From: Dissulfurispira thermophila
Lineage (GTDB): Bacteria > Nitrospirota > Thermodesulfovibrionia > Thermodesulfovibrionales > Dissulfurispiraceae
Direction: 5' to 3'
Length of the DNA: 64,000 nt
Assembly (NCBI RefSeq): GCF_014701235.1
Contig: NZ_AP022873.1
Location: 1-64,000, forward strand
The position numbers and the translations under genes were made by a program. The notes under the pieces were generated by a model, which saw only the letters and a program-made list of their open reading frames with translations, made no database searches and had not been told where the DNA came from. This document shows positions 22,087 through 30,044 of this stretch, piece after piece (the first letter of the stretch is position 1; every line of letters starts with the position of its first letter).

Positions 22087-22580
22087 TGCAAAAAGAGCAG
22101 AAACCATTCGTTGAAATTTATGCTGATGGAGCATGCAGTGGAAACCCCGGTGTCGGAGGTTTTGGCGCGATCTTGCGTTCAGGCAAAAAAGAAAAGGAAA
22201 TATCAGGCTGTGATAAGATGACAACAAACAATAGGATGGAACTTTTGGCAGTTATTTCAGCATTAGAGGTGCTTAAGAAGCCGTGTAAGGTGGCTGTTAC
22301 TACAGATTCTAATTATGTTGTAAAGGGAATGACTGAGTGGATTCAAGGTTGGATAAAAAACAAATGGAGGACATCGCAGAAAAAAGAAGTAATGAACAGG
22401 GATTTATGGGAAAGGCTTTTAAAGGCATCTTCAGGTCATGAGATTGAATGGAAATGGATAAAAGGGCATAATGGTCATCCAGAAAATGAGAGGTGCGATA
22501 AGCTTGCACAGAATGCAATTAAAAACTGTCAAACCATCAGAAAACAGAGGGTAGATGACAGAAGACAGACTGAAGGCTGA
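22086..22580 (+). CDS. rnhA: Ribonuclease HI
   Basis: RNase HI cleaves the RNA strand of RNA-DNA hybrids. It has 164 aa. Active-site residues are visible: D in [13 protein letters not shown] in [13 protein letters not shown] in VTTDSNYV and a final D in [11 protein letters not shown]. The ATG overlaps the selA stop (TAATG). The last ~16 residues (from QTIRKQR) are encoded by a CAGAAAACAG/GACAGAAGACAG-type low-complexity repeat that extends past the stop. Confidence 0.95.
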   Translation: MQKEQKPFVEIYADGACSGNPGVGGFGAILRSGKKEKEISGCDKMTTNNRMELLAVISALEVLKKPCKVAVTTDSNYVVKGMTEWIQGWIKNKWRTSQKKEVMNRDLWERLLKASSGHEIEWKWIKGHNGHPENERCDKLAQNAIKNCQTIRKQRVDDRRQTEG

Positions 22581-22669
22581 AGTATTGGTGAAGGGGTGAA
22601 GGCTGAAGGTGGTAGGTATTTAATAAAAGTCAGTGTTCTGTATTCTGACTCCTATCTTTGGTGCTTTTT

Positions 22670-23707
22670 ATGACTATTCGTGAACAAACAGAACAAATAG
22701 AAAAACAGATACTGCACTCAAAGGCATGTCTGAGTTCCATGAGTAGGGGAAGGGTAAGGTATGAGAAGGATTGCAGTGTAAGGACTTGCTTTCAGAGGGA
22801 TAGAGACAGGATAATTCATTCAAAGGCATTTCGCAGGTTAAAGCATAAGACACAGGTTTTTCTTGCACCCAAAGGAGACCATTATAGAACAAGACTCACT
22901 CATGTGCTCGAGGTATCTCAAATAGCAAGGACAATTGCAAGGGCGCTGAGGCTCAATGAGGACCTTGTAGAGGCTATTGCACTCGGCCATGATTTAGGTC
23001 ATACACCTTTTGGGCATGCAGGAGAGGCAATTTTAAGGGAAATTCATCCGGGCGGATTTGATCATTACAAGCAGAGCCTCAGAGTCGTTGATTTTTTAGA
23101 AAGGAATGGGCAAGGGCTTAATCTCACACATGAGGTCCGAGATGGAATTGTCAAACACTCAAAAGGAAAAGGGGTGATAATATCAGATAACCCAAAAGAT
23201 AAACCTATAACGCTTGAGGGTCAAGTTGTCAGAATATCAGATATTATAGCCTATGTGAATCATGACCTTGATGATGCCATAAGGGCGGGAGTTGTAAAAA
23301 AGGCAGATGTGCCGCGCGATATAATAAAGGCTATAGGAGAGACATACTCAAGGCGCATAGATACAATGGTCAGAGATGTGATTCAAGCAAGCATTAAAGT
23401 TGATCTTGAGAATATAGTCATGAGCGATGAAATATCATTTATTGTTTATAAACTCAGGGACTTTCTCTTTGAGACAGTTTATGAGAGTGATGCCATAATA
23501 AGGGAATTTAACAAGGCAAAGAATATCCTAAAAGCCCTCTATGAGTATCACCTTGAGCATACAGATGAAGTTTTTAAGGACATTGCACCTGAAAGAAAAC
23601 TAGATAAACACCGAATGGTTTGTGATTTTATTGCAGGTATGACTGACAGTTTTGCTTTTATGACATATGAGAGACTTTTCCTTCCAGAGCAGTGGAAGGT
23701 GTTTTAA
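22670..23707 (+). CDS. dgt: Deoxyguanosinetriphosphate triphosphohydrolase-like (HD dNTPase)
   Basis: This HD-domain hydrolase of about 345 aa removes triphosphate from dNTPs. The metal-binding H...HD...D set is visible: [13 protein letters not shown], then [16 protein letters not shown], then [16 protein letters not shown]. The N-terminal [22 protein letters not shown] block is typical of the bacterial Dgt type 2 family. The frame opens at TTG 22658, but the ATG at 22670 is preferred. The stop codon overlaps the A of the parS palindrome that follows. Confidence 0.9.
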   Translation: MTIREQTEQIEKQILHSKACLSSMSRGRVRYEKDCSVRTCFQRDRDRIIHSKAFRRLKHKTQVFLAPKGDHYRTRLTHVLEVSQIARTIARALRLNEDLVEAIALGHDLGHTPFGHAGEAILREIHPGGFDHYKQSLRVVDFLERNGQGLNLTHEVRDGIVKHSKGKGVIISDNPKDKPITLEGQVVRISDIIAYVNHDLDDAIRAGVVKKADVPRDIIKAIGETYSRRIDTMVRDVIQASIKVDLENIVMSDEISFIVYKLRDFLFETVYESDAIIREFNKAKNILKALYEYHLEHTDEVFKDIAPERKLDKHRMVCDFIAGMTDSFAFMTYERLFLPEQWKVF

Positions 23708-23724
23708 TGTTCCACGTGGAACAT
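23707..23724. promoter_or_regulatory. parS: parS centromere-like site (ParB binding)
   Basis: The 16-mer TGTTCCACGTGGAACA (23708-23723) is a perfect palindrome, extended to 18 bp by flanking A/T. It matches the broadly conserved parS consensus recognised by chromosomal ParB. The site lies about 23.6 kb from dnaA, where origin-proximal parS sites normally occur. It begins exactly at the dgt stop codon. Confidence 0.9.
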
Positions 23725-23856
23725 CCATCTAAAATACTTGAGTTCAAAAAGCTCTTTGGGATAATCGCTGACTTTGCAAAGAGCAATGCATCTCGAAGGA
23801 AGAGGTGGAGTGACTATAGTGACTTTAAGGTAAAGGAAAGGTATTTTGCCTATTGA
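23707..23856 (+). CDS. 49-residue ORF starting inside parS; probably a decayed gene
   Basis: An ATG formed by the parS palindrome opens a frame [15 protein letters not shown]... ending RYFAY, then TGA. In a different frame the sequence continues GILPIEMNAGLEISYLDGIL to a stop at about 23902, which suggests a frameshifted remnant of a longer gene. There is no recognisable family. The 'MFHVEH' N-terminus is simply the translation of parS. Confidence 0.3.
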   Translation: MFHVEHPSKILEFKKLFGIIADFAKSNASRRKRWSDYSDFKVKERYFAY

Positions 23857-23896
23857 AATGAACGCAGGACTTGAAATTAGCTATCTTGATGGAATA

Positions 23897-24062
23897 TTAT
23901 AACCTAATCTGAGCGATTTTATTGCAAGCAGTCACAGCGATTAAAAGCATCATGGTGTCAGAGCCTTTGATGCACTGATGCTTTTAAGGCTTGAGGCTCT
24001 GACACCATGATGCTCTGGTGCTTGCATAGCCGATGGTAAGAATCGCTTGATTTAGGTATAAC
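23897..24062. repeat. ~165-bp imperfect palindrome (MITE-like or structured RNA)
   Basis: A perfect 20-bp inverted repeat (23947-23966 against 23994-24013; arm starts GCATCATGGTG) forms the core around a 27-bp loop. Outside it TGCAAGCA pairs with TGCTTGCA, AGCGATT with AATCGCT, and the outer TATAACCTAATC with GATTTAGGTATA. The whole unit therefore folds on itself end to end. It has no ORF. It resembles a non-autonomous transposon or a large hairpin RNA. Confidence 0.65.
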
Positions 24063-24080
24063 TCAAGAATCTGTAATTAG

Positions 24081-24115
24081 GGTCCCCCAAAAAATCACAA
24101 GATTTTGGGGGGTGC
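24081..24115. repeat. GGTCCCC...GGGG hairpin repeat (copy 1)
   Basis: CCCCCAAAAAATC (24084-24096) pairs with GATTTTGGGGGG (24101-24112). A second copy of the same hairpin lies at 58022-58056 in front of hsp20. It could stop transcription entering the small membrane-protein gene. Confidence 0.6.
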
Positions 24116-24134
24116 AGAAAAGGAGGTGAGAGTA

Positions 24135-24356
24135 GTGGCAGAAAAGACTAATGGGGTTTGCTGGAGGTCGATTATAATTCTATCTATTTTCTGTATTATG
24201 GCTGGATTTGGAGGTGGTATCACTGTCCAGAATGTATTGAGCGGTGGTAATCATGCAGCATGGGTGTCTGTTGGATATGGGATTGTTGCTGGAGTATTTA
24301 TAGCTATATCTGTTGTTATATTTAAAACTGTGCTGTCATCTTTAAAACAGCAATAG
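24135..24356 (+). CDS. Small two-TM membrane protein of unknown function
   Basis: A 73-aa protein starts at GTG (24135), 7 bp after a strong AGGAGGTG ribosome binding site. Two hydrophobic spans are visible: SIIILSIFCIMAGFGGGI and a second around VSVGYGIVAGVFIAISVVIF. It has a Gly-rich first helix and a basic C-terminus. No family is recognised. The gene stands alone between a hairpin repeat and a terminator. Confidence 0.65.
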   Translation: MAEKTNGVCWRSIIILSIFCIMAGFGGGITVQNVLSGGNHAAWVSVGYGIVAGVFIAISVVIFKTVLSSLKQQ

Positions 24357-24379
24357 ATTTTTTAGTAATTGATTTATTA

Positions 24380-24412
24380 TGGATAAGGGGGGGCAGCCTT
24401 ATCTTATTTTTA
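24380..24412 (+). terminator. Rho-independent terminator after the small membrane protein
   Basis: GATAAGG pairs with CCTTATC around a GGGGCAG-type loop and is followed by TTATTTTTA. It lies 24 bp after the stop. Confidence 0.7.
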
Positions 24413-24933
24413 CTCAAAAAAGTTTACACTGAAAAAGATTTTTGCTATGCTAATGATGTAGCAAGTGAGTGAGACACGCTGGCGGAATAGATGCATTGGT
24501 TGCTGCTATTAGAGATATTTGCGTGTGACTGATGTTCTTTGACAAGTCGGGCATGTTAGAGCTGGTGGACAGTGGCAGACAAACAGAAGAGAGAGATGAC
24601 ATACCTCTTCGTTCCTCTGTAAAGGCAAGCATTTTTATGACTAATCTGAAGAAATTATTTAAATAAAGATGACTTGCTTAAAGAACATATTGAAATAAAA
24701 CAAAGAAATCTCCATCAAGCGATGTAAAGGGGGTAAAAAAGGGCTTTAAAATGGCATTAAGGCATGTAAAAATGAGCAAAAAGGTGCAGAGTAAAAAACA
24801 GAAAAATACTTATAAAACAATGACAAAAATAAAATTTGCAGTTTAAACGCTACTTCCATTAAAACAAGGATAAAATGGGTTAAATGATGGTGAGGTGGTA
24901 AATCGCCAAAGGCGTAAGGCGGTAGCTTGATTT

Positions 24934-25148
24934 TAGATGACAGACGCTGCTCAAAGTCTTTAAAAAGTGTTTGTTGCAAGTGTATATGGTTTCACAAAAT
25001 TAAAAAATTCCCTCTCCCTTTTGGGGAGAGGGGTATGGTGAGGGGAGAGGAAGTAGTAAGACATAATAGGTGGTGACGGATGACGGATTCAAGATAGATG
25101 TGGTTACAAGTGCGGAGTTTAAAGCCTTTTCGCAGCGTCTGTCATCTA
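24934..25148. mobile_element. MITE-like element, copy 1 (215 bp)
   Basis: The ends are perfect 17-bp inverted repeats, TAGATGACAGACGCTGC (24934-24950) and GCAGCGTCTGTCATCTA (25132-25148), extending imperfectly to about 30 bp. Inside is a REP-like hairpin, CCCTCTCCC-TTTTG-GGGAGAGGG (25010-25032). There is no ORF. A longer copy lies at 35205-35590. Flanking TA dinucleotides would fit a TA target duplication (Tc1/mariner or IS630-type), but that is inference. Confidence 0.75.
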
Positions 25149-25250
25149 ATTGTTTTTTGAATCTTGAACTTTGAACCTTAAATTTTGAATCGCCGAAGGC
25201 GGTAGCCTAATCTTCAGCCTAATTACCCCCTTCACCCTTTCACCATCTGT

Positions 25251-25290
25251 CATTCTAAAAGAGCGAAGCGACTGAAGGATCTCAAACTCA
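25251..25290. repeat. GAGCGAAGCGAC-type dispersed repeat
   Basis: The string GTCATTCTAAAAGAGCGAAG and following CGACTGAAGGATCTC belongs to the widespread 'TCATTGCGAG-GAGCGAAGCGAC-GAAGCAATCTC' class of bacterial interspersed repeats. Related copies lie before clpB and hsp20. Confidence 0.5.
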
Positions 25291-25378
25291 CTGTAAGGTA
25301 GTTATTATGAGTATTGTTATCTTAAATTAAAAAGGCAAAAGTCAAGACCTGACCCCCAAAAAAACCTATCAAAAAAAG

Positions 25379-25960
25379 GTGAGACGCACCCTGGGAAGTC
25401 ATAAAAGATTAAGGGACTCAATAATTGCAAAAGGAAAACCTTTATCAGAGTTAGTTTCTGAATCGAGAAAAGAAGAGAAATATTAATGTCATCCCTCTTC
25501 GTTGATACAAGCTCTCTTGTCAAATTCTACTATCCCGAACCTGACAGTGACAGGATTGAGACCCTTTTATTAGGAGCAGAACATATATACATCACCAATC
25601 TGACCATTGTAGAAATAGCATCTGCCTTAGCCAGGAAGGTAAGAACAGGTAATATATAAAAAAGAGCAAGAGACTGTCTTATGGAACACCTTTCTCGATG
25701 ACCTTCAGACAAGCCAAATCGAGATAGTAACCCTTGATGAGAGAGATTATTTCAGGGCAGATGACCTGATAAGAGAATTAGGAAAAAGACATGGTATCAA
25801 AACCCTGGACCCTCTTCATCTGTCCGCCGCCTTAAGCTTGAATAATGTGGAGTTTCTCTGTTCTGACAGCCCCCTCAATCAGGTGGCATTAAAGATGGGT
25901 ATAAACTCGCTGTACAGAAATAATCCATTCTTAAAATTTGATGGGCTTTCAGAGTTATAA
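25379..25960 (+). pseudogene. Relic PIN-domain toxin-antitoxin locus (truncated antitoxin, frameshifted toxin)
   Basis: The antitoxin survives only as a C-terminal tail (KRLRDSIIAKGKPLSELVSE..., to about 25485). The toxin ATG at 25486 opens SSLFVDTSSLVKFYYPEP, a PIN/VapC N-terminus with the first Asp. The frame stops at 25657-25659. In the +1 frame the rest continues to 25960 with LDERDYFRADDL and KTLDPLHLSAAL (second and third acidic positions) and a C-terminal CSDSPLNQVA. A single frameshift near 25650 therefore breaks an otherwise complete PIN ribonuclease. Confidence 0.75.
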
Positions 25961-26057
25961 TAAACCATGCTCGATGACACAATCGCTGGCATCTCGCCCC
26001 CTTTATGAGAGGGTGGTATAGGGATAGTCAGGAAAGAATAAATGGCTCAAGGGGAGG

Positions 26058-26369
26058 ATGGAGTCACTTGGAATTAGAGAGGCTGACATTGAAGAGAAAT
26101 TTATCTGCTCATCAGGTAAAGGTGGACAGAATATTAACAAGACAGCTACATGTGTTTATCTCAAACATATTCCAACAGGCATAGAAGTGAAATGTATGAG
26201 AGATAGAAGTCAGTCTGTCAATCGCTTTCTTGCCAGACTGGAATTTGTGGAGAGGTTCGAGGAATTGTTAAATATAAAAACAGGTGAGAATATAAAAAAG
26301 AAAAGCACAGGAAGCAGAAGGCAAAAAGAAAAAAGAAGGCAAGGTAAAAATACGATGGATAATTGGTAA
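26058..26369 (+). CDS. RF-1-domain peptidyl-tRNA hydrolase-like protein (ribosome rescue)
   Basis: This 103-aa protein contains the release-factor GGQ catalytic motif in SSGKGGQNINKTAT (about residues 18-31) but no codon-recognition domain. Short family members with basic Arg/Lys-rich tails (here SRRQKEKRRQGKN) rescue stalled ribosomes in the manner of ArfB/ICT1. That role is by family resemblance. The ATG lies only 2 bp from GGGGAGG, so spacing is poor. It is followed by an FKBP gene 11 bp downstream. Confidence 0.75.
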   Translation: MESLGIREADIEEKFICSSGKGGQNINKTATCVYLKHIPTGIEVKCMRDRSQSVNRFLARLEFVERFEELLNIKTGENIKKKSTGSRRQKEKRRQGKNTMDNW

Positions 26370-26380
26370 AGGAGAAATAG

Positions 26381-26809
26381 ATGAAAACAGTAAAACAGGG
26401 AGATACAATAAGGGTCCACTATACAGGAAGGCTTGAGGACGGCACGGTCTTTGATTCATCAGAAAATCGCCCTCCTCTTGAGTTTACAGTCGGTGAAGGA
26501 GAGGTCATTTCTGGCCTTGAACGAGGAGTTGTCGGGATGAACATCGGAGAAACTAAGATTATTACAATCCCCCCTGAACTTGGATATGGTCATTACATGA
26601 AAGAGCGTATCTTTGAGATGGACAGAAAGAAAATGCCGGGCAATTTCAATATAGATGTTGGACTGAGACTACAAATGTATAGGGCTGACGGCATGCCTGT
26701 GATGGTAACAGTTATAGGTATATCAGAAAATACCCTGACTATGGATGCAAACCATCCACTTGCAGGAAAGACTTTGATATTTGAAACAAAACTTGTTGAG
26801 ATAGTCTGA
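26381..26809 (+). CDS. FKBP-type peptidyl-prolyl isomerase (SlyD-like)
   Basis: This 142-aa prolyl isomerase and chaperone has VHYTGRLEDGTVFDSS at the N-terminus and EVISGLERGVVGMNIGE in the FKBP core. Residues about 65-125 form an inserted 'IF' chaperone flap as in SlyD. It has no signal peptide and lacks the His-rich metal-binding tail of E. coli SlyD. GGAG lies 8 bp upstream of the ATG. Confidence 0.88.
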   Translation: MKTVKQGDTIRVHYTGRLEDGTVFDSSENRPPLEFTVGEGEVISGLERGVVGMNIGETKIITIPPELGYGHYMKERIFEMDRKKMPGNFNIDVGLRLQMYRADGMPVMVTVIGISENTLTMDANHPLAGKTLIFETKLVEIV

Positions 26810-26810
26810 A

Positions 26811-28979
26811 TTGAACATCTCTGATATTGATAACGGTTTATTTTTCCTTATAAATCATGGCACTTCCAATGCTATATTTGACAGAGTAATGCCATTTATA
26901 ACAGCAAAGGGCTATCTGCTAATCATTCCATATCTATTGTATGTTGTTTATAGGGTGTATCAAAGACAGAGGACAAAAGACAGATTGAAGGCTTTAGGCT
27001 TAAGCCTATCTTCAGTCTTGTGGGGCTTTGTTTTATCAGCATTTGCCTTTCTTTTAAGTGACTGGCTTAGCAATGAGTTAAAGCATATAGTAATGAGGAT
27101 AAGGCCATGTAATAGCCTTGCTGATGTCAGGCTGCTTGTGGGATGCACAAAGTCATATTCTATGCCATCGAATCATGCTGCTAATTCCTTTGCTGCTACA
27201 GTAGTTTTGTATTATTTTACTCGCCAATATGTTTCAGCAGTGATCAGCATTTACCCTTTAGCTATTGCTGCACTTGTTGCTTTTTCAAGGGTATATGTGG
27301 GAGTTCATTATCCGAGCGATGTTGTAGTTGGAGCCTTTTTAGGCACTGCTACAGCACTTGTAATCATAGTGTTGTTTAGGTATGCATTATCGCGCTACAG
27401 AATTAAACCTCATTTAACCTTGCTCTTTTCCTTTCTGTTTGCCATAAGCGTTTTCAGGATTTATTACATTCTTCATGGACCACTTGATTTGAGCCCTGAT
27501 GAGGCACATTACTGGGAATGGTCAAGAAGGCTTGATTTGAGCTATTACTCAAAGGGGCCAATGATTGCATATCTCATCTATGCAGGCACTTCAATATTCG
27601 GAGATACAATATTGGGTATAAGGATAATGGCAGTGATATTTTCTGCATTGAGCAGTATTTATATGTTCAGGCTTGTTAATCATATGTACCCACAACAGAC
27701 GGAAAGTAATGGACAACTTATTGCTTTATCCTCTGCTATTTTGCTACAGATTATACCTATGTTTGCACCCTTCGGCGTTATTTTTACGATAGATTCTCCA
27801 TTTATATTTTTCTGGATACTTTCTCTGTACCTCTTTTATAAGGCTATAAATTCACAGGACAGTGCACAGAGATTCTGGCTGCTCCTGGGTATTTCCATAG
27901 GACTTGGTCTTTTAACAAAATATACAATGGCATTTTTTTATATCTGCGCTTTTTTGTTTTTGCTGTTTTCAGAAAAAAGGCATTTTCTTAAGAGCAGCAA
28001 ACTTTACACAGCATTACTGATTAGTTTCATTGTTTTCAGTCCTGTAATTATTTGGAACTTTCAGCATGATTGGGTAACGATCAAGCATACAGCGGGGCAA
28101 GCGCATGTTTCAGAGGGATTAAAATTGTCTTTTAAGAATTTTATCGGGTTCATCGGCTCACAAATAGGTGCTGTCACCCCAATAATCTTTGTGGCGATGT
28201 TTTATGCCTTGTTCAAATTAAACGGAAAGGGTATTTTACAGAATTCTTTTTTGCTGTATTTTTCCATACCAGTTTTAGTATTTTTTCTGCTAAAAAGTAT
28301 TCATGGAAAGGTGCAACCAAACTGGGCAATGACAGGATATTTAACAGGAATAATAGCATTTGCAAAATATTTTATTAACGAGCATCGCATAATGAATAAT
28401 ATTAGCTGCTCACTGTTTCCGTCCCCAAAAAAGTCTTGTAATTTTAGAATGGGCGCTATAGCATTTGGTATCGGTCTGGCATTGTTTGTTAGTGTGATAG
28501 CGCATTATCCTTCGATAATAAAATTACCTCCTAAATTGGACCCATCATCAAGATTAAGGGGTTGGAAGGAATTAGGTGTGGAGGTTAGTAGGATTTATGA
28601 TTCTATACAGGATGAAGGGGAGGTGTTTATTTTATCAGATAGGTATCAGGTATCAAGTGAGCTTGCCTTTTATGTAAAAGGGCACCCAAAAACATATTGT
28701 GTAAATACTGGCAGGAGGATGAACCAGTATGACCTCTGGCCTGATATGAATAGTGATGCATTAAAAATCAGGCAAAATAAACAGGGTATAAACACTATTA
28801 ATGCTATTTTTGTTAGGATAGACAATGTTGATATGCCCAGAAATGTGGCAGTAGCTTTTGAGAGGTATGAAAAGAAACTGTTTCAGGTATATGACAGGGG
28901 ATATTTGCTCAGGGAATATTCTATATTTATATGTTATAATTTCAAGGGTATAAATACAGTAATACCAGAGGTGTATTAA
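26811..28979 (+). CDS. Fusion of PAP2 phosphatase and GT39-type lipid-linked glycosyltransferase
   Basis: This 722-aa membrane protein has two parts. Residues about 1-195 are a PAP2/LpxE-like phosphatase with KHIVMRIRP, MPSNHAANSF and SRVYVGVHYPSDVVVG, covering the three phosphatase motifs. Residues about 205-720 are a PMT/ArnT-like glycosyltransferase starting with LDLSPDEAHYWEWSRR and followed by about ten TM segments. The linker region contains a CAGAGGACAAAAGACAG repeat-derived stretch. The start is TTG right after the FKBP stop. It is followed by a polyprenyl-phosphate glycosyltransferase and a flippase-like gene, so lipid A or undecaprenyl-linked sugar transfer is likely. Confidence 0.82.
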   Translation: MNISDIDNGLFFLINHGTSNAIFDRVMPFITAKGYLLIIPYLLYVVYRVYQRQRTKDRLKALGLSLSSVLWGFVLSAFAFLLSDWLSNELKHIVMRIRPCNSLADVRLLVGCTKSYSMPSNHAANSFAATVVLYYFTRQYVSAVISIYPLAIAALVAFSRVYVGVHYPSDVVVGAFLGTATALVIIVLFRYALSRYRIKPHLTLLFSFLFAISVFRIYYILHGPLDLSPDEAHYWEWSRRLDLSYYSKGPMIAYLIYAGTSIFGDTILGIRIMAVIFSALSSIYMFRLVNHMYPQQTESNGQLIALSSAILLQIIPMFAPFGVIFTIDSPFIFFWILSLYLFYKAINSQDSAQRFWLLLGISIGLGLLTKYTMAFFYICAFLFLLFSEKRHFLKSSKLYTALLISFIVFSPVIIWNFQHDWVTIKHTAGQAHVSEGLKLSFKNFIGFIGSQIGAVTPIIFVAMFYALFKLNGKGILQNSFLLYFSIPVLVFFLLKSIHGKVQPNWAMTGYLTGIIAFAKYFINEHRIMNNISCSLFPSPKKSCNFRMGAIAFGIGLALFVSVIAHYPSIIKLPPKLDPSSRLRGWKELGVEVSRIYDSIQDEGEVFILSDRYQVSSELAFYVKGHPKTYCVNTGRRMNQYDLWPDMNSDALKIRQNKQGINTINAIFVRIDNVDMPRNVAVAFERYEKKLFQVYDRGYLLREYSIFICYNFKGINTVIPEVY

Positions 28980-29000
28980 TTAGCTCATAAGGCAAATGGA

Positions 29001-29075
29001 TGAAATCTTAAAGGGATTTTGTCCCTTTAAAACCCTTTTTATTAGGGAGTTTGAGGGACAGAGTCCCTTTAAGAT
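29001..29075. repeat. GGGAC-AGAGTCCC palindromic repeat
   Basis: TTAAAGGGA (29008-29016) pairs with TCCCTTTAA (29022-29030), a likely terminator after the fusion gene. It is followed by TTTGAGGGACAGAGTCCCTTTAA (written 29050-29072). The same family recurs at 44117-44213. Confidence 0.55.
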
Positions 29076-29080
29076 TGAAT

Positions 29081-30037
29081 ATGGAGAAGGAAATGTCAGT
29101 ATCTGTTGTTGTCCCATTATATAATGAGGAAGAAAATATAAACATATTGCATGAAAGACTGAAGGATGTGCTTGATAATATAGGCACAGAATACGAAATC
29201 ATCTATGTTGATGATGGAAGCAATGACAAGACATTAAGCCTTCTTGAAGATATACAAAAAACAGATAAAGATGTTATTGTCCTCAGCTTGAGAAGAAATT
29301 TTGGGCAGACTGCTGCTTTTGCTGCGGGATTTGATTTTGCAAGAGGCGATATTGTTATAACAATGGATGGAGATCTACAGAATGACCCAAAGGATATACC
29401 AAGACTCCTTGAGGCTATAAAGGATTATGACCTTGTCAGCGGGTGGAGGAAAAAAAGGAAAGACAAATTTCTGACGAGAAGGCTCCCTTCAATGATAGCC
29501 AACTGGATTATAAGCAGGGTTACAGGGGTCAGGCTCCATGATTATGGGTGCTCATTAAAGGCTTATAGAAGGGATGTTGTAAAGAATCTGAGACTTTACG
29601 GTGAGATGCATAGATTTATCCCCGCTGTTGCAAGCTGGTATGGCGTGAGGGTTGCTGAGATAGAAACCAGACATCACCCAAGACTGAGAGGAAAATCAAA
29701 ATATGGAATTTCAAGGACAATAAAGGTGTTGCTTGACCTGATAACAGTGAAATTCCTTCAGAGTTTTTCTACAAAGCCTATGCAATTTTTCGGACCTGTG
29801 GGTATGATATTCGGGATAACTGGTGTTGGCATATCCTTATATCTTTCTGTGGAAAAACTTTTCAGGGGAGTTAATATTGGCGGGAGACCCCTTTTACTTT
29901 TAGGTGCTCTTTTGATAATAGTAGGTGTTCAATTTGTTGGCATGGGACTTCTTGGCGAAATGCTTGTAAGAGTTTATCACGAGAGCCAGAAAAAACCAAT
30001 ATATGCAATAAAAAAGATACTCGGTCCGGGAAAGTAA
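29081..30037 (+). CDS. GT2 polyprenyl-phosphate glycosyltransferase (DPM1/GtrB-like)
   Basis: The product of about 318 aa transfers a sugar to a polyprenyl phosphate on the cytosolic face. The GT-A domain shows VVVPLYNEEENI, VDDGSNDKT and the catalytic DxD in TMDGDLQNDP. Two C-terminal TM segments (around 225-255 and 265-295) anchor it. The frame opens further upstream in a repeat; ATG codons at 29081 and 29093 are both plausible. It provides the lipid-linked sugar that the upstream GT39-type domain could use. Confidence 0.88.
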   Translation: MEKEMSVSVVVPLYNEEENINILHERLKDVLDNIGTEYEIIYVDDGSNDKTLSLLEDIQKTDKDVIVLSLRRNFGQTAAFAAGFDFARGDIVITMDGDLQNDPKDIPRLLEAIKDYDLVSGWRKKRKDKFLTRRLPSMIANWIISRVTGVRLHDYGCSLKAYRRDVVKNLRLYGEMHRFIPAVASWYGVRVAEIETRHHPRLRGKSKYGISRTIKVLLDLITVKFLQSFSTKPMQFFGPVGMIFGITGVGISLYLSVEKLFRGVNIGGRPLLLLGALLIIVGVQFVGMGLLGEMLVRVYHESQKKPIYAIKKILGPGK

Positions 30038-30044
30038 AATAACC

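Larger units (their letters stand above)
24413..25485. other. Gene-poor decayed region
   Basis: I find no convincing intact gene in this ~1.1 kb. It holds a degraded reading frame (24469-24666) interrupted by one TGA at 24526, a MITE-like element (24934-25148), a GAGCGAAGCGAC repeat (25251-25290) and the C-terminal remnant of an antitoxin gene (about 25379-25485). Poly-A and poly-T runs are frequent. Confidence 0.6.

Noticed and set aside
24741-24850. 31-codon basic ORF (MALRHVKMSKK...)
   Set aside because: It is very short, Lys-rich because of A-rich DNA, and lacks family or context support.
25652-25668. Programmed frameshift (A-AAA-AAG slippery site) in the PIN toxin
   Set aside because: The zero-frame stop TAA (25657) lies before the slippery bases, and the required shift is +1, not -1. 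Simple mutation is more likely.
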